Positions 33,601-47,843 of a stretch of 64,000 bases of DNA are shown here, one piece after another. Position 1 is the first letter of the stretch, and every line of letters begins with the position of its first letter. The position numbers and the translations under genes were made by a program. The stretch is from Molossus alvarezi (lineage: Eukaryota > Chordata > Mammalia > Chiroptera > Molossidae): positions 126,944,001 to 127,008,000 of the forward strand of contig CM073886.1 in NCBI GenBank assembly GCA_037176705.1. The letters are read 5' to 3'. A model generated the notes under the pieces. The model was not told the origin of the DNA and did not search any database. It saw nothing but the letters and a program-made list of their open reading frames with translations.

Positions 33601-36600
33601 TCCCCAGTGTGGGGCATGCAGGAGGCGGTCATTTGATGGTCTCTCTCATTGATGTTTATAGCTCTCTCCCTCTCCCTTCCTCTCTCTCTAAATAATAAAG
33701 AAGAAGAAGAATATGGTGAAAAGACACCCAGGTTTAAAAAAAACAAAAAGGTTTAGCAGACCCAAATAAAATTAGCCATTAGTGAATCCAGTTATTTTCA
33801 TTTCCTTATTTGGTAGCATGTAACATGGTCCTATTACATTATATTTTGTGGTGTTTCTCATTATTCGGTTGCCTTCAGACATTTTGAAGATGCATATACT
33901 GAGGCTCAGGGATTCTGATTTGTCCCAAGTCACACAGGTCTTGGAGAGCTGGGACTAAACTAAAACTTTGAAGTTCTGACTCCCTGAATGATGTACTTTC
34001 CTTACACAGATAGGGGATGGTGGATATTCCACCAGTATTCTTACTATTGTCCTAAAGGCCACATTGAGGTGGATAAAGTGCATGGGGAGAACATCAAAAT
34101 ATTTGTGTATTTGCAGTTGTGCATATTGTGTGCAGTTTGGACTTGGGCGTTTTTTAGCATTAAAATTTTTATGTTAAAACGAGTTTTCTCTTCGTTCCTG
34201 TCAGTGGTTGTTTTTTTTTGTTTTGTTTTGTTTTTTAGCTTTGCATTAGCAAACTAAAATAATATATATAGCATTGAAGGGCATAAAAAAATAGAGTATC
34301 CTTTTGGGCCAGGATTTAAACAGAAGACTTGTGAAGAAAAGTTGGAATCGTGGAAGTTTATTTTTAAAAATGATTTTAGCTTGTATTTCTCTTTGTGTGC
34401 CTGCATTCTAGGAAGCATTGGGTTAGGTATTATGTGAGGTACCTTAAGTAGCTTACTGTCAAGAGCTGTCCATCAGTTGTAATTGTCAGACCGGGTACAG
34501 AGTTCAACCTGGGGGAAGTATTCAAGAAGGTTTCATTAAAGATACAGCATTAGAATTGGGCCTTTCAAGGTTGTGGGATTTGTGCAGAGATACAGCAATT
34601 AGGCGTTCAGGCAAGAGGGCAGGTGTTAGTGAAGGCAAGGAAGCTCTCAGGAAGTGAATGGGCTTAAGAATCAGTATGACGTGTGTTTGATATAGTTTAA
34701 AATGTAGAAGGGAAAATGGTGTTAAATAGAAAAATAAATGAAATAAGGCAGAGTGGTACTGAACTTGGTTTGCTAAGCCATAGAAAGCCATTGATTGTTT
34801 TGGACTCGAGTAGATGCAGTGCTTGCTCCCTGGCAGGGACCAGAGCATGTCTGGCGTGGAGTAGTCAGCCAGCTCATGTTTGAGTGACAGGCTTTCCTCT
34901 TTGTAAGGGCCATAGGAACTCTTTGGGAACGGTCTTAAGGTAGTTTGTTAGTGCTGGAACTTGGCTACAATAATATTTACTGTTACTGAGAATTCTGCCA
35001 GGAAATACTCTTCAAATGTGACAAGTACCAGTCAAGTTCCAAACACTTAGCTTTTTTTTCCTTTACTAAATGTTGTAAGATTCTAATCAACATGAATAGA
35101 TGCTAATGCATGTCTTCTTTTACAGGTGTTAGTAAAATGGCCTTTAGTCATTTAATTGAGTTCACATATACCGCAAAACTAATGATCCAAGGAGAAGAAG
35201 AAGCCAATGATGTGTGGAAAGCCGCCGAGTTTCTACAAATGCTGGAAGCTATCAAAGCTCTTGAAGTCAGGTAATTATTTCTTTAATGAGGCACAGTTAT
35301 ATTCAGTAATGTTTACTGTGTTACTTAAGAAATTGTTGCAAGTGTGATACCATAAAGAACTGAAATTTTCAAATTAAGAATATTTAAGGATTTATAAAAT
35401 TCTTCTGGATACAAACTTTTCTTTCCCTCATACTTGATTTTCTGTACTTATGTAAAAACTGCTAAGGTTAACTAAAGGAGCATCTTTTGTATCTATAAGG
35501 ACTAAGCAGCTTTTAAGGAGTTCTCTGTAAATTGTTCTGTTTAATTCAAGTTGTTAGTTATTTGTACCAAGCCTTATTCTAAAAAGGGTTTGGCTAACAA
35601 AAATTAACATAGGATTCTTTAAAAGTGAGGAAATTGGTAAAAATAAATTGGCCAGGTAGGGGCAATAATCAGTGAAGTTAGATGGTGGCCGAAATGTATG
35701 CCATCTAAGTCTGTATACTTGCTAGTTGGACCAAATCTAGCTTTGAGTTCTGGAGCACCTAGTACAAAGAAAAAGGAAAAAGTAGTACATTATTCATGGT
35801 TATAATATGAGAACAAATTAATTGTGCAGAAGCCATCCCTGGCATCAAAACACACAATTTCTCCTAGGAAGTATTAAGAAAACATTAGCTGATATAATGA
35901 ATAAAGACTGCACCATCTTTCACAGTGAATGGTGGCATTGTAATACAGTGACTCAAAACAAGTACTCTGGAGTTAGGCTTTCTGGATATCATCCCAGCTC
36001 TACCACTGCGTGTGGCTTTAATGTAGTCAGCAGCTCAGTGTCCTCCTCTGTCAGATGGGGATAATAATGATACTTTCTACATGGGATTACTTGTGAGAGT
36101 TAAATGAATCAGTGCATGTAAAGTGCTTAGCATGGTGTCTGGCACATACTACTCTAAGATGTAAACTGCTATTATCTCCTTGCTCTGTTCCTTAAGATGT
36201 TCCTCATGTAGGTCACTGGTGTTAACATTAAAGGGCAGTTTGGTAAAATCAGTTTCACGTGGGCAAAATATTTCAGTCCAGCTCACTGGTGTGGTTTTAG
36301 TCAAAAGTCCTTGGCAACAGAACAGTAGAACATATTCTAGGTTGGATTTGGGGGGGGTGCATTTGAGTTCTTGTTTATAGTCACAGATGAAGGTGAGAAC
36401 AACTGGGTACAGCTGTTTTCTTAGTCCTATTTAGAACCTTAGAGGATTTATTATTATAGACTGAGATCCCTATAGTTTTTTACAATCAGTGCTTTTCAGT
36501 ACAAATACAGTAGCATGTTGAATTATTTCTTGAACCAGTTAGGCAGGCATGTAGTATACTCTGAAAAGTTTTTTGAAAGTAGGAAGACAACAGTATTACA

Positions 36601-39600
36601 TGTTGGCTGTTTATAATAATAAAATTTAAAAATAAAAATTAATTTAGTTGTAGTTAAATCTGGTTAAGGCAACTATTAAGAAGATTATTGTGTAACTTTT
36701 TTAGATACAGAAGGTGAATAAGGTGCTCTTTTCATAGTTGCAGTATGCGAGTATTTTGGGAATATAAAGTAAACTTTTTGAATGACACTGAAAAAATACT
36801 AGGACCTTATTTATTTTGCTGGAATTGCACCATTATTTGTTTAAATGAGACGGTTCCTGTTATTTGGTAGGAAGCAGCAGTTGCCTTACAGATTTTTCTC
36901 TCCCCAGCCTATTGAGGTATAATTTACATATAATTCACACATTTTTTAGTGTAGAGTTTGACTTTTGTTGATTTTGTACAGTGGTGTAACCACCACCACA
37001 ATTAAGATAAGAACATTTCTATCACCGTAAGTTTTCTCATGACTTTATAGTGGACCTTGATCCCCAGCCCCAACCAACCACTGATCTGATTTTATCATTA
37101 TAGTTTTACCTTGTTTAAAATTTCATATAAATGAACTCTTACATTGTGTAGTCTTTCATGTTTGACTTTTTCACTTAGCATTATGTTTTACAGCAGTTCT
37201 CAACTTTCCTTAATGCCGTGACCCTTTAACACAGGTCCTCATGTTGTCTGTGGGCGTATCTGCATGTGGGCGGACCGCCTGGAGACGGACAGAGGAGCGG
37301 TGTCTCAGTTCCTAAGACCATCAGAAATACGTGTATTCTGATGGTCTTAGGCGACCCCTGTGAAAGGGTCATTCAACCCCCAAAGGAGTTGCAGCCCACA
37401 GGTTGAGAACTGCTGTTTTAGAGAGTTTCCATGTTGTGGGTAGTACTGTTTTGTTCCATTTTATTGCTCAGTACTGTTCCAGTTGTATGGCTGTACTACC
37501 TGTTGATGGACATTTAGGTTGTTTCCAGTTTTTAGCTTTTATAAATAAAGTGGCAACAAACATTTGTGTACATTCTTTGGGCATGTGCTTTCATTTCTTG
37601 CAATAAAGACCTAGGAATGAAATAGCTGGCTTATATGGTAGACATGTTTAATTTCTTTTATAATGCCAAACTGGCTTCCAAAGCTGTGTGCCATTTTACA
37701 TTGCAGTCTGAGTGAGTTCCAGTTGCTCCACAGCCCTGCTAATACTCGGTATGGTGAAGCTTTGTCATTTTAGCCAACTCGTAGGAATATAGTAGTTTTC
37801 ATTGGCATTTCTCTAATGACAAATGATGTTGAGTGTTTTTTTGACATTTATCTTTTTTTTTTAATTCTCACCTGAGGGCATCTTTGCATTTATCTTCAGA
37901 TAGAGCAGGAGGGAGAGGGGGAGGAAGAGAGAGAGAGAGAAACAATTATGTGGGAGAGACACATCGACTGGTTGCCACCCACATGACCCCAACCAGGGCC
38001 AGGGACAAATTGCAACTGAGGTACATGCCCTTAGTGGGAACCGAACCCGGGCCTTTCTGGTCTGCAGGCCTATGCTCCAACCACTGAGCCAAGCTGGCCA
38101 GGGCAACATTTGTTTATCTTTCGGTAAGGTATCTATTCACATCTTTTGCCCATTTTTATTTTTTTATTTTTAAAATATTTGTACTGGTTTTTAGAGAGAG
38201 AGGGAAGGAGAGGGAGAGAGAAACATCGACATCAATGTGAGAATGAAACATATGGATCAGCTGCCTCCTTCATACTTCCCCCCGGAGATCAAGCCTGCAA
38301 CCCAGGCATGTGCCCTGACTGGGAGTCTAACCAGTGTATGAGACAACACCCAACCAACCAAGCCATACCAGCCAGGGCTCTTTTGCCCATTTTTCAAATT
38401 GGGTTATTGTCAAGAACTGTGAAGGGTCTGACATTTTATCCTTTTTGCAAGCAAAGTTTTATGGGTGCTGGCAGAAGACATGAGACTCTCGAGTCACAGA
38501 GAATGGACTTTTATTTCTCTCTCAACCTGAGCTTCATGTTTGTATCAGTTTTCTTGTCTGCCCCCACCCCAAGTTCCACAGAGGTAACACAATGACCTCG
38601 GTGTGTGCTAAATTCACAGTGGTTTGCATCATAGTTGAGAACTCTGAGCTTTAGGAAACCCAAATCTTTTATAATCACCTGCCCAACCTTAGCCCCAGAG
38701 GGTCCGTTATCTTTAGTGCACTGGACAGTAAGTGAACCTGCCCTCCACTCTGGAGGAAGACAGACTGTCTTCTAAGGCTGTTGCTGTACAAACCACCTTG
38801 AAAAGATAGTCCAGAACAGAAGGCTGTCGGTGTCTTTGTTTACAAGACATGAGAAACATACGGGACCCATCAGAGTTGTCTGCCAACAATGTCCTGTTTC
38901 TACATTATTTTAGTTTTTAGTGAGTTTTCCCATAAGTATACCACTTTGTGGCATTGATTAATCTGACACATAGGGGCTGGGACCTAATGCATTCAACTCT
39001 TCTCATTCTGGGCTTAATTAAGGCAGCTATCCACAGAACTACAAACAGCAGATGTGGCTACCCTGCAGTGTTGGGCTTAACCATGCACCCATTCACCTGA
39101 GATCCTGGATTCAGCCAACTGAACAGTCCCTAGAAGGCCAGGTGGCTTTCTTCTTTAGTTTCTGGGTTGACTTTCAGTTTATCCCTAAACATTAATCTAA
39201 GAATGGCAAGATGTTTTAGCAATAGCACTGTCTCTATATTGGCCCATAGGGAGGAAATCTAAGGCAAGGCTGTCATCAGGAATAACACAGCTAGTGGTTT
39301 GAGGCTGTCACCAATGCCTTTCTGCACCCCGGCAGTGTCATTGATCACGTCGACTTAAGTCAGGCACAAATTCTGTGTTGCCTTTTTATTTGTATAACTC
39401 TCATTATAGGGGAAACTACCCACGGTACATGCATAAATAACAAGTCATTTACTACTTCATAAAGCTCCCCCAAGTAACCAAGGGTAGCCTCATTTTGGAG
39501 AGATCTCTGCAGTTATCTGAGAACTAAACTAATTTACCCATGGTGTTTCCCTAAACACTGATGGTCTCTTCCACCCACCCCTGGGTTGCAAGTTGTCATA

Positions 39601-42600
39601 GTTTTGGGAAGGAAGGAACTTAGAACTTGGCTTCCGCACAAGAAGTACCATCCCAGGGGCACAGAGATGCTTGTAATAGAAAGTATTGTTTACTATTGTT
39701 TGTGCCCCAAAGCAGGACCTTCATCAGTCAGGGGCACAGGTTGACATTGCCTCGCTGTGCCCCCCACCCCTCTTCCTAGCTCAGAATAATTGAGTCTAGT
39801 CCTTGTTTTTGGAGTAACTGTCTGAATGTAGTCAGTTCAGTCTGTCCTGTTTGTCGTGAGCATCTGAATGTCAGCTGAGTGGCAGTCATTCACCTCACAA
39901 ATTGAGCCTCAGCTTTGAGAATGGTAGTGGGACAAACATCTGGTGTTTCACATGAGACAAGCAGGAGCTTGGCCATCCCCCTGCTGTATCCAAAATCCTC
40001 CTTGGTAAAGTTAAGGAAAATGGTGGTTAAATAGTGGTCAGAGCTATCTGGCAGCGGGTAACTTCTCTAGCAGACAATTTCAGGTTGCTTGCAACAGTTG
40101 AGGAGAGCTGCACCAGCATTTCCCTACCTGTGGAAGGCTCTGGGAAGTTCTGACGGACATAAGTCATTGACGTCCCTTCCTCCCCTCTACTTCTGGGCTC
40201 TGAGATGTTCTCTCCCCATGTGCCAGGGTTGTTGCTTTCTCTCCACCTCCACACATCAGTGTGTCCCATTCTAGTAGCTATAACTTCATCTCTCTCCCAG
40301 TCATTGCCTCCTTACCCAGACCTTTCATCCTGGATGGCCCAGGACAAAGGCATTTTTATAACACTTAGTGACCCATTGTGTCTCCTGCTTTGGCTCACAA
40401 AGACCAGTGTAAGTGTACTTAGCAAGCAGTATAATCAGTCAAGTGGTCATTATTCTTAAGATCTAGGATGATGTTTAATAAGAGAATCTGGATGGCTGAA
40501 CTAGAATTAAGTTTGAACTGCTGGGCCTACTTTTGACCTGATTGTCACCTGGAAGAGGGACCAACTCAGGCTATGCCAGGGTTACCATTAGAGGTAAAGA
40601 AAGGGATCATGTTTAAGAATGGTCAGTGCAGAATCCTAAATTTTTGTGTAGGTTTATACAACTTACCATCTTTTTTGTCTTGCTTATTATCCAGGAGGCA
40701 GCTGAGAAGAGATGATCTTTTTCTGGGGACAGCTGAGTTTAGTGACCACACTGTTCACTTGGATATGTGGACAAGGAGGAGGTGGGGGAAATAGACTCAG
40801 AAATCTTTCTGAGTCAGTATATGAGGCCATTACTGTGCTCTTGGTATCAGCATCTGTGGATGGTGGGGAGTTGAAAGGTCCACCAATTACTGAGCAGCTT
40901 CTGGCGCATCATTATCAGACTACAGGTGGTCCAGAAAGCTTATTGTAAGACACAGATTAGTATTACCAACTTCAGAACCAGCTAATTGGACTAGAACAGC
41001 AACAGTGTAACCAGACCACGTGTCAGCAGTGGTGAGGTGCCACTGATAGTCTCCGAGATGGGGTCAGAGGTTGTGTGTACTCAGTCCACTAGGAACATTT
41101 GGAGACAGTGCCCTGTGTGTTGTGTCCTCCTCCACCATGAGACAAGCAGGCAGGTGTTACAACTCCAGTGTGCAATGGCAACTTCTCCATCAACAACATA
41201 AGATCCTTTACTACTTTCTCAGTTTGTGATGTTCAGAATAATGTTGGCTGTAGGTGTCAGTGATGGAAATCTGGGCATTTCAGGCTTAAGAAGCAGCTTG
41301 ATTCTAAGGGAGGTGCCTGTACTCAAAGGTATTCCTTGCATTTTAGACTTACATGACCCTTACCTGGGCCTCTAAATCAGTGATCCAGACATTTCACCAG
41401 TGGGTGTTACTTGTTTCCATAGTTGTGGCCCCAAAGATCGGTGTCTTTAATATGCCAAGATTTCCAAGTCTTCCACACAGCTAGGCCATTGGCAATGCTC
41501 AAGTCAGTAAAAAGAAGGCTCACTGTGGAGAATGTTGTCCAGAGCTGTGAAGGCAGCCTGGAGCTCTGCCCTCTGAGTAGAGCAAACCACATCCTCTTTT
41601 GCTTTTGCATAAATGGTGCTAAGGCTGAACACCGTCAGCCCTCAGCTTAGCTAAACCATCTGTGATCAGAGACCCCACTCATCTAGTGGTTTTCTTTGGG
41701 CAACGGAATAAGGATGCTACCACTTTTCCATGTCAAGCCAAGAGGCCAGCTGCTTTCTTGATTATGCTACCTCTCTTTGACAAGTGAGACTTGCTGGGCA
41801 CATCTTGCCTTGCTAGTCATGGAGTCGTAGTTGACATACTCCTGAATGGCAATATCAGGCTAGAGAACCTCAAAGCCTCCTTCAGGTATCAGTTTCAGCA
41901 GGAGCCCAACAACAAGCTAATCCTTTCTTGTCAAAGGGAGTGGACCTTGTAGCGGTGTCAGGGAATTGACAAGTCTAAAATGCAAGGAATACCTTTGAGT
42001 ACAGGCGCCTCCCTTTGCCAAACGCTATAAGCTGCAGAATCTGTAGTCTCAGAGATGTCATTGGGGTTGTGGGGCCCCGAGAGTAAAATGGGTACCACAG
42101 CTTCCAGTGCAGCCTGTTGGTTGGAGTCCCCCTTAAGTGATGCCGATTTTCAGATTAGCTCACATAAAGAAAGAATGCTTGCCCAGCTGGTGTGGCTCAG
42201 TGGTTGTCAATCCACACACTAAGAAGTCACTGGTTCGATTCCCAGTCAGGGCACATGCCCAGTTTGTGAGCCAAATCCCCAGTGGAGGGTGTATAGGAGG
42301 CTGCCATTCGATGTTCTCTCTCATCGATGTTTCTATCTCTCTCCCTCTCCCTTCCTCTCTAAAATCAATACTAAAGGAAAAAAAGAATGTTCAAAGGAGG
42401 CATATACTCTCTCTAGTACCCTAAATATTGTACCCCTCTCGATGTTTCTATCTCTCTCCCTCTCCCTTCCTCTCTAAAATCAGTAAAGGAAAAAAAGAAT
42501 GTTCAAAGGAGGCATATACTATCTCTAGTACCCTAAATATTGTACAGTGCTGGGCCTAAATTTTGGGGAGGAGGAAGTGAAGAAACAGTAGTTTTTCTTT

Positions 42601-45600
42601 TGCTGCTGGAGGGATTAAGTGTTGCGGATCCACCTGCATAGCCCCAAGAGACTTGACTTGGTGAGCAGGCCCCTGAATTGGTTGGAAATGTGATAATGCT
42701 GCAGTCAGAGCCTGTGAGAGTGAGACTTCTGGCTTGCCAGCCAGCAGGATGTCAGCAATAGATTATAAACTTCAGACAGCATAAGACAGAACACTGTGCC
42801 TCATCCTGACACAGCTACTGATGGCAGGTGTCAGGGGAGTTTGTTCCAGTAGCTCTTTTCTACATGTGGCTCTTCCTAGTTGGTGATCCATCTCATCAGG
42901 TACTTGTGGGATGGGGAAGTGCAAATCCTGCTGTACATTCAGATGTCAGCAACAACAGTATGTAGGATCAGCCCCTCCTGCAGGGTCAGGACAGCCTCTT
43001 CGCTGCTGTGAACCTGTCCAGACCCCATCAGTTGAGTGCAGGCGTCTCCTCTCCATGGAACCAGATGGGATGGTGACTGAAATGCCTGAATCAAATGAAG
43101 CCGTGAACGGTTGAGTCCTTTCCTTTGCTGAGTTTCCATCAGCATGCTGGGAGAGGTACATATGGTGTCGTCTCTATGTACCCGTGGGAACAGGGAGACC
43201 TTGGCTCCACCCCTCATCATCTTTCTCCAAGCAGGTGAAGTCAAGGTAGCAGGGAGGGAAGGGTAGAGAGGATGAAATGTGGAGGGAGAAGGTGACTGCA
43301 AGTGACGTGCACTTGATTTCAAGCTGCACAAGAGCTGCATACAGCTCCGTCAGGCAGACCTCCCGTGTCTTCAGCCCACCTGGAGCCCTGTCAGACAGCC
43401 CGGCCATCCTCACTGACACCCTCGACTTCAGTTTTGGGCTCCATGATTCAGCAGCCCTGTCCACATGGCTTTCCAGTTGGGGCCATGAGGTTTATGCCTT
43501 TTGTTAACTTGGACTTGACTGTGCACAGTGGTGGCTTTTTAAAAAGAGTGTACCTTTATTCTGGACATTTGCTGCCCCATTGTCATGCTTTTGTCTGGTC
43601 TAACATAAAGTTTAGAGGGGTTTTCAGCAGACCTGATCACAAGAATATATATTGTTTTGGATTCTTTTCTCATTCCCCAATGACTCATCTTCATCAGCAT
43701 TGTAAACCCAATTGGACAGGACAACTCTTACTAGTTAATGCCTCATCTTAGGAGTTTGTCTCCCCAAGGGCACCAAAGCACCCTTAGGGCAGCCAGGACC
43801 CACTCCAAAAAACTCTTGAGATGTTTTATGGTCATCTCCAAATGGATCTAAGGTGGACATGACAGACTGCAGGAGGGGCTGAGCCCTGAAATGGCTCAAG
43901 TGTCACTTCCTTAACACACAATATGTTGCCCCCTTATCTCCATGTGTACCAGCCGGAGTGCTGATGACTCCACTGTTTCTGTTAGCAGCTGCACATTTCT
44001 CCTGTCACACCGGCTTTCGGTGCATGCTACAGTGACTTGTCTGTAAGGGGCGGGATCTTCATCTTTACTCCCTTATCCACTTAGAATCTTGTTGTTAGTT
44101 GTTATGGGGTGGACTGCAGATTGGCAGGGAAGTCCTCTCCCCTCCCTGACACCTCTGGAGAGTTTGCAACAACCAGGGCACGGTTCCAGCAGTCATCCTT
44201 GAACTTACTGCTCAGTCCTCATCCTGCAACCACTTTGCTAGTTTTTCCTCAGTAATGGGTGTTTTAGTTTCCTGGGGCTGCCATAACAACGTACCGCCAA
44301 CTGCGCGGCTTCATGCAGGAGAAACGTACTGTCTCGCAGTCCTGGAGGCTAGAAATCCTAAGTCAAAGTGTCAGCAGGGCCATGTTCACTCAAAAGCCTC
44401 TGGGGATTGAGGATCCTTCCTTGTCTCTTCTAGCTTCTGAGCCCTGGGGCTTCCGTGGCTTTTGGCAGTGTGACTCCAGTCTCTGCCTCCATCTTCCCCA
44501 TCATCATATAGCTGTCTGTCTCCTCTTTGTGTGTGTGTCCAAATGTTCCTTTCCGGCCCTGGTTGGTTTGGCTTAGCGGTTGTAGCCTCGGCCTGCAGAC
44601 CAAAGAGTCCCAGGTTCAGTTCCCGCCAGGGGCACGTACAAAAAAAAAAAAAAAAAGCTGACAAATGTTCTTTTCCTCATAAGGACATAGTTGTATTAGA
44701 GGAGAGCCCACTCTGATAACCTCACCTTAACTTGATAACATCTGCAAAGGCTTCCAAATAAGGTCACATTCACAGGTATCGGGGGCAGGACTTCAACACA
44801 TGCTCTTGGGGGAAACATTTGAACTTGGCAATAGGCATTTAGGTGGTAGGCCAGATATTGCTTAGTCGGTCACACAGTTGTTCAACATAGAGGCCAGCTC
44901 CGATGGACTTCTTCAATCCCATCAGTTACTCTGGGAGGCCTCATCCATCCTGTTTCAGAAAGCCTTATCTTTTTCAGCATCCTGTCCTTGTTGCCAAAAC
45001 ATGGCAAGAAATGTGAGGGATCTGAGATCTTACCCTGCTTGCAAGCCAACAAGTTATTCTGCCACAGTTTTATGGATGCTGATAGAAGATACGACTTCTG
45101 GGTCAGAAAGAAAGGACTTTATTACTCTACACAGCGGGCAGTATGAGTTTTATATCTGTGTAGTTTTCTCTTCTCCCGCAAGTCCCACAGGAGTGACCCA
45201 CAGTGGCTCAGGCAAATGCTGTATGTATGTTTGGTTTACATCACAGCTGAAGAATCTGTAGCTTAGGAAACCCAAATCTTTCATAGTGGCCTGTGAGCAA
45301 ACCTGCCAGACCTTTGTCCCAGAGTGGGACATTCCTATATCGGACAGTAAGCAAAGCTTTCCTGTGCATCAGAGGGAGCCACTCTCTCTGCCTTCCCACA
45401 CCGTTGGCTCCGCTGTTGACGTACTTGCAAAGATAGCCCAGGACCAAAGCCTGTGGTTCCTGAGACGTGTAGAATCGCAAGGGACTGATGGAGATCATCT
45501 CCCAGCAGCTATCATCCTCTACTGAGTTTATTAAAGTGTGAGAACTCTGTATTTTCAACACAGGACCTTTGACAAAGTTTGCTATATTTTCTTCTGGTCT

Positions 45601-47812
45601 GTGATTTGCCTTTTGTTAACTGTGTATTTCAAAGGGCACAAGTTTTTAATTTTCATGAATCCATTTTTATCTATTTTTGCTATTAAGGTTTTTCCTTTTT
45701 GTGTGCTATTTAAGAAATCTTTCACTAATTCAGTGTTAGAGATTTTTCTCCTGCTTTCTTGTAGCAGTTTTGATTTTTACATTTAAGTCTGATCCATTTT
45801 GAACCTTTTTTTTTTTTTTTTAATCCTCACCCGAGGATATTTTTGCATTTATCTTCAGATAGAGCAGGGGCAGGGGGTGGGGGGGTGGGGGAGAAACGAG
45901 AGAAACATTGATGTGAGAGAGACACATCGACTGGTCGCCACCCACACGACCCTAACCAGGGCCAGGGACAAACTGCAGCCGAGGTATGTGCCCATAGCGG
46001 GAACCGAACCTGGGACTCTCTGGTCCATGGGCCGACGCTCTAACTGCTGAGCCAAATAAGCCAGGGCCCATTTTGAACTTTTTTTGTTTATGATGTGAGG
46101 ATATGAGGTAAGGTGTATTTTCCCATATAGACACACCAGTTGTTCAAGCACCACTGTTAAAAGATATTTTCTTCATTAAATGACCTTGGAACCTTTTTTC
46201 CAAAGCCAGTTGGCTAAGTAAATAAATACAGGTCTGTTTCTGGTGACCTTCATGTGTGACCTTTCACCAGTATTACCTCTTAGTTTACAGTAAGTCTTAA
46301 AAGCAGGTGGTATAGCCCGGCAAGTGTGGCTTAGTGGTTGAGCATCAACCTATGCACCAAGAGGTCACCAGTTCGATTCCTGGTCAGGGCACATGCCCAG
46401 GTTGTGGGCCTGATCTCCAGTGGGGGCATGCAGGAGGCAGCCATTCAGTGTTCTCTCTCATCCATATTTCTATCTCTCTTTCCCTCTCCCTTCCTCTCTC
46501 TCTAAAGTCAATAAAGAAAAAATAATTGAGGGGGAAAAAAGGGTGGTATAAGCCCTCCAATCTTGTTTCCTGCCTCTTCGTATACATTTTATTATAGCTT
46601 CTCAGTTTTTTTCCAAAAAGCCTACTAGGATTTTGATCTTACGGGTTTTTAAATTCATACATTATGTATTTCAGGAACAAAGAGAACTCCGCTCCACTGG
46701 AAGAAAATACCACAGGAAAAAGCGAGGCAAAAAAAAGAAAGATAGCAGAAACTTCAAATGTCATCACTGAGTCGTTGCCATCTGTGGAATCCGAGCCTGT
46801 GGAGATTGAAGTGGAGATTGCCGAAGGCACAATCGAGGTGGAAGATGAAGGCATGGAGACATTGGAGGATGTGGCTTCTGCCAAGCAGCCCACCAAGTAC
46901 ATTCAGAGCACAGGTTCCTCTGATGACTCTGCCCTGGCGTTGTTGGCAGATATCACCAGCAAGTACCGTCAGGGTGACAGGAAAGGGCAGATCAAAGAAG
47001 AAGGCTGTGCACCTGACCCCATAAGCAAACAGGTAGAAGGTATTGAAATTGTGGAACTTCAGCTGTCACATGTGAAGGACTTGTTCCATTGTGAGAAATG
47101 TAACCGTTCGTTTAAATTGTTTTACCATTTTAAGGAACACATGAAATCACACTCCACTGAGAGTTTCAAGTGTGAAATATGCAATAAAAGGTATCTTCGG
47201 GAGAGCGCGTGGAAACAGCACCTCAGTTGTTACCACCTCGAAGAAGGTGGGGTCAGTAAGAAGCAAAGAACTGGGAAAAAAATTCACATATGTCAGTACT
47301 GTGAGAAACAGTTTGACCACTTTGGACATTTTAAAGAGCATCTTCGAAAACATACAGGTAATTAGCACATACCTTATGTTAAAAGTATATTTTTTCCAAA
47401 TCACTTCAAGTCTAAACGTCTGAATCCTTTTTTTCATTACTACCACAGAAACCATCTCCTGTATATTCTAATGTGCAGGCTGAGTACACGTTGTTTTCTT
47501 TTTATCCTCACCTGAGGACATTTTTCCATTTTTATGTTCAGACAGAGTGGGGGGGGGGGGAGAGAGAGAGAGAAACATCGACGTGAAAGGGACAGACACA
47601 TCAAGTGGCTGCCTCCCGCACGGCCCAACCAGGACCGGGGACAAACTGCAACCAGGGTACATGCCCTTAGCGGGAACCAAACCCGGTCCTCTCTGGACCG
47701 CAGGCTGACACTCTAACTGCTGAGCCAAACTGACCAGGGCTACACATTGTTTTTATAATAATAGTTTATTGAAATATTGATGCTTTAAAAGCAATATCAG
47801 TATCATCTTTTG

Positions 47813-47843
<31 letters not shown>

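Larger units (their letters stand above)
28013..35125 (+). other. ZNF131: ZNF131 intron 3
   Basis: 7.1 kb. Contains MIR (28560-28740, 33120-33265, 33850-33985), VES SINEs (29774, 32833, 33496), and MER5A- and MER20-like MITEs (31232-31577). 28741-29770, 30015-31230, 31580-32830 and 33990-35100 hold no recognised feature. A MER5-like stretch may lie at 32350-32470. Confidence 0.7.
36885..38407 (-). mobile_element. Old L1 LINE, 3' part (left piece)
   Basis: Antisense L1 3' end starting CCTATTGAGGTATAATTTAC, then ORF2 C-terminal/3' UTR style text up to CATTTTTCAAATTGGGTTAT. It continues at 45508 after the ERVL-like provirus. Also split by the SPIN-like element and two SINEs. Confidence 0.8.
38408..45507 (-). 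mobile_element. ERVL-like provirus, near full length, antisense
   Basis: A 7.1-kb unit with two directly repeated LTRs (38408-38888 and 45002-45507), both oriented on the minus strand (TG at the high-coordinate end, CA at the low end, AATAAA-type signals on the minus strand). Five-base flanks GTTAT and GCTAT agree at 4 of 5 positions, as for ERVL integration. Host L1 sequence continues across the insertion. Internally an RNase H remnant reads on the minus strand (41407-41610). Frames are otherwise destroyed. A SINE, an LTR-like repeat and small duplications were added later. Antisense to ZNF131 in an intron, the common retained orientation. Confidence 0.75.
35271..46674 (+). other. ZNF131: ZNF131 intron 4
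   Basis: 11.4 kb, made up mainly of a MIR, one old antisense L1 split by an ERVL-like provirus, and SINEs. 35271-35940 and 36165-36885 hold nothing recognised. The 3' end (46541-46674) is a plain polypyrimidine approach to exon 5. Confidence 0.75.

Noticed and set aside
42911..43751. Frames of 90-130 codons as possible ERV gag
   Set aside because: No gag motif could be identified and frames occur on both strands.
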